A stretch of DNA of 26,812 nucleotides, from positions 1 to 26,812 of the forward strand of contig CAYMHW010000027.1 in assembly GCA_964390365.1 (NCBI GenBank). Reading direction: 5' to 3'. A program made the translations under genes and the position numbers. The first letter of the stretch is position 1, and each line of letters opens with the position of its first letter. This DNA is from JALQTD01 sp964390365. Its GTDB lineage: Bacteria > Bacteroidota > Bacteroidia > Flavobacteriales_D > Sanyastnellaceae. Positions 23,335 through 26,812 of this stretch are shown here, piece after piece. A model generated the notes under the pieces. That model did not search any database, was not told the origin of the DNA, and saw only the letters and a program-made list of their open reading frames with translations.

Positions 23335-24979
23335 TGGTGCCGTCGGCGTCGATGGTCATGCCTTCCGCCGCTGGCACCGCAGGCAGTCCGGGCATCCGCA
23401 GCATGGCCCCGGTGATGGGAATGACGAACCCCGCCCCCGCGGCGACTTCGAATTCGCGCACGGTGATGTGGAATCCGGAGGGGCGTCCGAGGAGCTTCTC
23501 GTTGTCGGACAGGGATTTCTGGGTTTTGGCCATGCAGACCGGCAAGTTGCCGAATCCGAGTTCTTCGAACCGCGCCATTTGGGAGCGTGCGGTGTCGGTG
23601 AAGTGCACGCCGTCTGCGCCGTAGATGCGCGCGGCGATGCGCTCGATTTTCTCCGCGATGGGCTGGTCCAAATCGTAGGTGAACTGCAACTCCGGCGCCG
23701 CGTCCGGCATGGCATCCACCACGGTTTGGGCCAAATCCGCAACGCCCGCGCCACCCTTCGCCCACCCCTCGCTCAACACGCAAGGCACGCCCTTCGCTGC
23801 GCACGCCTCAAAGATGACCGCCCGCTCCTCCTCGGTGTCCGTGTGGAACGCATTCAGCGCCACAACCACCGGCACGCCAAATCCTTGCAGGTTCTCGATG
23901 TGCTTCTCGAGGTTCGGCAACCCGCGGCGCACGGCCTCGGCATCCGGCCCGAGGTTCGTTTTGCCGCTTCCGTGGTACTTCAGCGCCTTCACCGTGGCCA
24001 CGCACACCGCAGCCCGCGGGGCAATGCCGCCGATTCGCGCCTTGATGTTCATGAACTTCTCGGCCCCGAGGTCCGCGCCAAATCCCGCTTCCGTCACCAC
24101 GTAATCCGCATAGCTCATCGCCATTTTCGTAGCGATGAGGCTGTTCGTGCCTTGTGCGATGTTGGCAAACGGCCCCCCGTGGATGATGGCTGGGGTGCCT
24201 TCGAGGGTTTGGACGAGGTTCGGCTGGATGGCTTCCTTCATCAAAATGGCCATGGCCGCGGAGCCCTTCATGGCTTCGGCAAACACCGGTTGATGGTCCC
24301 GCGTGTCCCCGAGGTAGATCCGGTCGATGCGCGCTTGCAAGTCGGTCAAGTCCTTCGACATGCACAAGATGGCCATGATCTCCGAAGCGGCCGTGATGTT
24401 GAAGCCGGTTTCGCGCATGAACCCACCGTTTTTGCCGCCCATGCCGCTGACGATGCTGCGCAAGGCGCGGTCGTTCATGTCCATGACGCGCTTCCACGTG
24501 ACGGTACGCGGGTCGAGTCCCACGTTGTACTTCCGCCCTTGGATGTTGTTGTCAATCAACGCGGCGAGCAAGTTGTTTGCCTTTTCGACGGCGGAGAAGT
24601 CGCCCGTAAAGTGCAGGTTGATGTCTTCCATGGGAATGACCTGCGTGTGTCCGCCTCCTGCTGCGCCGCCTTTCATCCCAAAAACCGGCCCCAATGAAGG
24701 CTCCCGCAACGCCACCGCCGCCTTCTTGCCGATGTGGCTGAGGCCGTCCGCAAGGCCCACGCTCACGGTGGTTTTTCCTTCACCAGATGGGGTGGGGCTG
24801 ATGGCCGTAACGAGGATGAGCCGCGCTTCCGAGATGCGGTTCTCGCGCATCAGATGGAGCGGGAGTTTGGCTTTCGTGTGGCCAAATGGAATGACGTCCC
24901 CCGCAGGAAGGCCCAAGCGTTCAGCGATCTCCGTGATGGGGCGAGGCGTGACGCCCCGTGCGATTTCGATGTCGGTCAT
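23318..24979 (-). CDS. fhs: Formate--tetrahydrofolate ligase
   Basis: The enzyme joins formate and tetrahydrofolate with ATP to give 10-formyl-THF, feeding purine, formyl-Met and serine/glycine one-carbon metabolism in the cytosol. The 553-residue product fits the family (about 555). It has the P-loop TPSGEGKTT at 63-71, REPSLGPVFGMKGGAAGGG, the GDFSAVEKANNLL region and TEAGFGADLGAEKFMNIK. The chosen ATG at 24979 yields MTDIEIARG, the expected N-terminus; an in-frame ATG at 25129 would run across the lemA promoter and add 50 unrelated residues. A TACATTCG near-consensus box lies 18 bases upstream (minus strand 25005-24998) without a clear TTG. The last 17 bases overlap the convergent photolyase gene. 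Confidence 0.97.
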   Translation of the reverse strand: MTDIEIARGVTPRPITEIAERLGLPAGDVIPFGHTKAKLPLHLMRENRISEARLILVTAISPTPSGEGKTTVSVGLADGLSHIGKKAAVALREPSLGPVFGMKGGAAGGGHTQVIPMEDINLHFTGDFSAVEKANNLLAALIDNNIQGRKYNVGLDPRTVTWKRVMDMNDRALRSIVSGMGGKNGGFMRETGFNITAASEIMAILCMSKDLTDLQARIDRIYLGDTRDHQPVFAEAMKGSAAMAILMKEAIQPNLVQTLEGTPAIIHGGPFANIAQGTNSLIATKMAMSYADYVVTEAGFGADLGAEKFMNIKARIGGIAPRAAVCVATVKALKYHGSGKTNLGPDAEAVRRGLPNLEKHIENLQGFGVPVVVALNAFHTDTEEERAVIFEACAAKGVPCVLSEGWAKGGAGVADLAQTVVDAMPDAAPELQFTYDLDQPIAEKIERIAARIYGADGVHFTDTARSQMARFEELGFGNLPVCMAKTQKSLSDNEKLLGRPSGFHITVREFEVAAGAGFVIPITGAMLRMPGLPAVPAAEGMTIDADGTINGLS

Positions 24980-25067
24980 TGCGTTGAAATTCGGTTGCGA
25001 ATGTAAGCACGCACCACCTTTAACATCGATTGGAGGCCTTGCCGATTCAGGTGCTGAGAACCGGCAG

Positions 25068-25075
25068 TAATTTTG
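25068..25075 (+). promoter_or_regulatory. Minus-7 element directly before lemA (possible leaderless start)
   Basis: TAATTTTG is a perfect TAnnTTTG box followed by CGCC and the lemA ATG at 25080, so transcription would start at the start codon. At the 19-base spacing the upstream triplet is TTC (25046-25048), one base off TTG. Confidence 0.55.
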
Positions 25076-25079
25076 CGCC

Positions 25080-25667
25080 ATGCTGAAACACTTGAAATGG
25101 ATTGTGCCCGTGGCCTTGGTGGCCCTCATCCTCGGAAACGCGGCGGGCGCTTACAACAAATTCGTAGACACCGATGTCCTCGTCGATCAAGAATGGGCGC
25201 AAGTCGAAACGCAATACCAGCGCCGATTCGATTTGATTCCGAACTTGGTGGAAACCGTGAAAGGAGTCGCCGATTTCGAGCAGGGAACCCTGGTTGCCGT
25301 GACCGAAGCGCGGGCTGCGGCGTTGGGCGCGATGAAGCAGGTCGCTGAAACCGGCGACGTCGAGTCCTTCGAACGTTCGAACGTGGTCTTCGGCTCCGCG
25401 CTGCGGGGGCTGTTGGGCTACGCTGAGAACTACCCGGAGTTGAAGGCGAACAAGAGTTTTCAGGACTTGCAAGTTCAATTGGAGGGCACCGAAAACCGCA
25501 TCGCTACGGCGCGCACCCGTTTCAACGAGGCGGTGGCGAACTACAACCGGAGCATTCGCCGCTTCCCCGGTCGGTTGTGGGCAGCGGCCTTTGGTTTCGA
25601 GCCCCGTGAAGGATTTGAATCAGTGGACGGGGCAGAGGCAGCTCCGCGCGTGGACTTTGGTTCATGA
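25080..25667 (+). CDS. LemA family protein
   Basis: A 195-residue protein with one N-terminal membrane helix (about 7-25, IVPVALVALILGNAAGAYN). The conserved LemA core follows (FVDTDVLVDQEWAQVETQYQ, RFDLIPNLVETVKG, ATARTRFNEAVANYNRSIRRFPG), forming long antiparallel helices on the outer face of the inner membrane. The biochemical role of LemA is unsettled; bacterial LemA genes are commonly followed by TPM-domain genes, as here. The stop overlaps the next ATG by 4 bases (ATGA). Start choice is firm: MLKHLKW follows a perfect promoter box by 4 bases. Confidence 0.95.
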   Translation: MLKHLKWIVPVALVALILGNAAGAYNKFVDTDVLVDQEWAQVETQYQRRFDLIPNLVETVKGVADFEQGTLVAVTEARAAALGAMKQVAETGDVESFERSNVVFGSALRGLLGYAENYPELKANKSFQDLQVQLEGTENRIATARTRFNEAVANYNRSIRRFPGRLWAAAFGFEPREGFESVDGAEAAPRVDFGS

Positions 25668-26101
25668 GAATCGGAGCGCCTTTTTCGAAAAGCGATGAGC
25701 GCGCACTCGTGCGGGCCATTGAATCCGCCGAGCGTCAGACGTCCGCCGAATTGCGCATCCACATCGAGCGCCGCTGCCCTGGCTACGAGTTGGATCGGGC
25801 GGCGGAAGTGTTTGAGGCCCTTTCAATGCACCAAACGCAAGCCCGCAATGGCGTGCTCATTTACCTCGCTTGGAAAGACCGAAAATTCGCCATCATCGGC
25901 GACACCGGCATTCACCAGCGGGTTGGGGATGCATTTTGGGAAGGCGTATACGCCGACGCACGATCGGCCTTGAGTCGGCAGGCTTGGGTCGAAGGACTGA
26001 GTGCCGCCGTGGTCGCCGCAGGCGCCGCGTTGCGCGCTCATTTCCCGCGAGCTCAGGACGACGTGAACGAATTGCCCGACGCAATCTCATGGGGATGGTG
26101 A
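25664..26101 (+). CDS. TPM-domain protein, short form without signal peptide
   Basis: A 145-residue protein consisting of one TPM (DUF477, TLP18.3/Psb32/MOLO-1) domain: AIESAERQTSAELRIHIERR, ARNGVLIYLAWKDRKFAIIGD, AFWEGVYADARSALS, and a C-terminal DDVNELPDAISWG tail. Plant TPM proteins act in photosystem II maintenance and one has phosphatase activity; bacterial function is unknown. No signal peptide or membrane helix is visible, in contrast to its downstream paralogue. It is coupled to lemA by ATGA and overlaps the next gene by up to 13 bases, so the three form one operon. Confidence 0.9.
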   Translation: MRIGAPFSKSDERALVRAIESAERQTSAELRIHIERRCPGYELDRAAEVFEALSMHQTQARNGVLIYLAWKDRKFAIIGDTGIHQRVGDAFWEGVYADARSALSRQAWVEGLSAAVVAAGAALRAHFPRAQDDVNELPDAISWGW

Positions 26102-26812
26102 AGCAATGGCTCTTGACCTCGTTCGCGGTGGCCGTCACCGCGTTGGCGTCGGCTGCCTTACCGGAGGGCTGCGTTCCGCCTCCTGAGGACCGCGTGTTTG
26201 TCTACGATTTTGCAGGCCAAATCCCAGACGACTACGAAACCGCACTCAACGCCCAACTGCGGCAGTTCACCGACACGACGAGCCACGTCATCGTTGTGGT
26301 GACCCACGCCGACTTCTGTGGCTTGGAGCCTTCCACGTTCGCGACTGAGCTGGGCCAGGCGTGGGGGGTGGGCCGCGAAGACCGCGATAACGGCGTGGTG
26401 GTGGCCATTCGACCTCGTTCGGGCAACCGACATGGAGCCTTGTTCATCGCTCCCGGTTACGGATTGGAGGGCGCCATCCCGGACATCGTAGCAAAGCGCG
26501 TGGTCCAAGAAATGGCTCCCGCACTCGCGGGCGGAGATTATCCCCGTGCATTGGAGATCGGCACGCGCGACCTGATGCACCTCGCCGCCGGAGAATGGAG
26601 CCAATCGGATTACCTGTCCGGTGGAACGAGCGGAATGGGCGGATCGCTGCTGGCCTTGTTTTTGTTTTTGTTGGTATTTTTTGGCGTTCCCGCTTTTGCC
26701 ATCTTCTCCTCAGTTCGGACCCTTCAGCGGAGGCAGGACCTGTCGTGGACGGCGGCATGGGTGCTGTTTTGGGCGGCCTCGCAGCGGTCATCAGGCCGTT
26801 ACCGTCACTTTC
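26089..26812 (+). CDS. TPM-domain membrane protein (YgcG-like), truncated by window edge
   Basis: Open to the right edge (241 codons present). A signal peptide comes first (VKQWLLTSFAVAVTALASAA). A TPM domain follows (SHVIVVVTHADFCGLEPSTF, WGVGREDRDNGVVVAIRPR, LFIAPGYGLEGAIPD, YPRALEIGTRDLMHLA). A membrane helix near 188-210 (LLALFLFLLVFFGVPAFAIF) comes after that. This layout matches bacterial YgcG-like proteins with an extracytoplasmic TPM domain and a C-terminal anchor. The start could be ATG 26089 or 26095; both overlap the previous stop (26099-26101), and I keep the longer form. It likely works with LemA at the inner membrane; mechanism is unknown. Confidence 0.88.
   Translation, partial: MGMVKQWLLTSFAVAVTALASAALPEGCVPPPEDRVFVYDFAGQIPDDYETALNAQLRQFTDTTSHVIVVVTHADFCGLEPSTFATELGQAWGVGREDRDNGVVVAIRPRSGNRHGALFIAPGYGLEGAIPDIVAKRVVQEMAPALAGGDYPRALEIGTRDLMHLAAGEWSQSDYLSGGTSGMGGSLLALFLFLLVFFGVPAFAIFSSVRTLQRRQDLSWTAAWVLFWAASQRSSGRYRHF

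Overview
The window looks like a chromosomal piece of a high-GC member of the Bacteroidota, probably Flavobacteriia-like. Four kinds of evidence point there. A protein carries a type IX secretion (T9SS) sorting domain. A TonB-dependent receptor is paired with a DUF4249 lipoprotein. DnaE carries an N-terminal proofreading exonuclease, and bS16 has a long Ala/Glu tail. The promoters also match the Bacteroidota consensus (TTG, about 17-21 bases, TAnnTTTG). Order or genus cannot be fixed from the sequence alone. I see no insertion sequence, prophage, CRISPR array, toxin-antitoxin pair or recognisable defence system.

Left part (1-8.3 kb): a leftward operon runs TPR membrane protein, ribH (lumazine synthase), a GT-C glycosyltransferase and an M1-like peptidase cut by the window edge. 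Divergent from it are recF and a DUF721/DciA-like gene, then a five-haem c-type cytochrome with a T9SS tail. Convergent to the cytochrome lie rimM and rpsP (leftward), separated by an intrinsic terminator.

Middle (8.3-14.5 kb): dnaE with fused exonuclease, trxA with a textbook promoter and terminator, a DUF58 protein, and tRNA-Asp(GTC) with its own promoter and terminator.

Glycan segment (14.7-18.5 kb): a WecE-type sugar aminotransferase, a NeuD/PglD-type acyltransferase, a family 2 glycosyltransferase and a BKACE (DUF849) enzyme. This segment reads as less GC-rich than its surroundings. The first two would be expected to make an N-acylated amino sugar for a surface glycan; the role of BKACE here is open.

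Right part (18.6-26.8 kb): TonB-dependent receptor, DUF4249 lipoprotein and a photolyase/cryptochrome-family protein on the plus strand. The last overlaps fhs (formate-tetrahydrofolate ligase) tail to tail. Then comes a LemA-TPM-TPM operon, whose last gene is cut by the right edge.

The most interesting observations are these: several genes have a TAnnTTTG-like box exactly 4-5 bases before the ATG, suggesting leaderless transcripts; a multihaem cytochrome is apparently sent to the cell surface by T9SS; an intact BKACE enzyme sits beside amino-sugar genes; and the photolyase has an atypical FAD-pocket motif. Most of the window is otherwise ordinary housekeeping, and I do not see a clear, wholly new multi-gene system.
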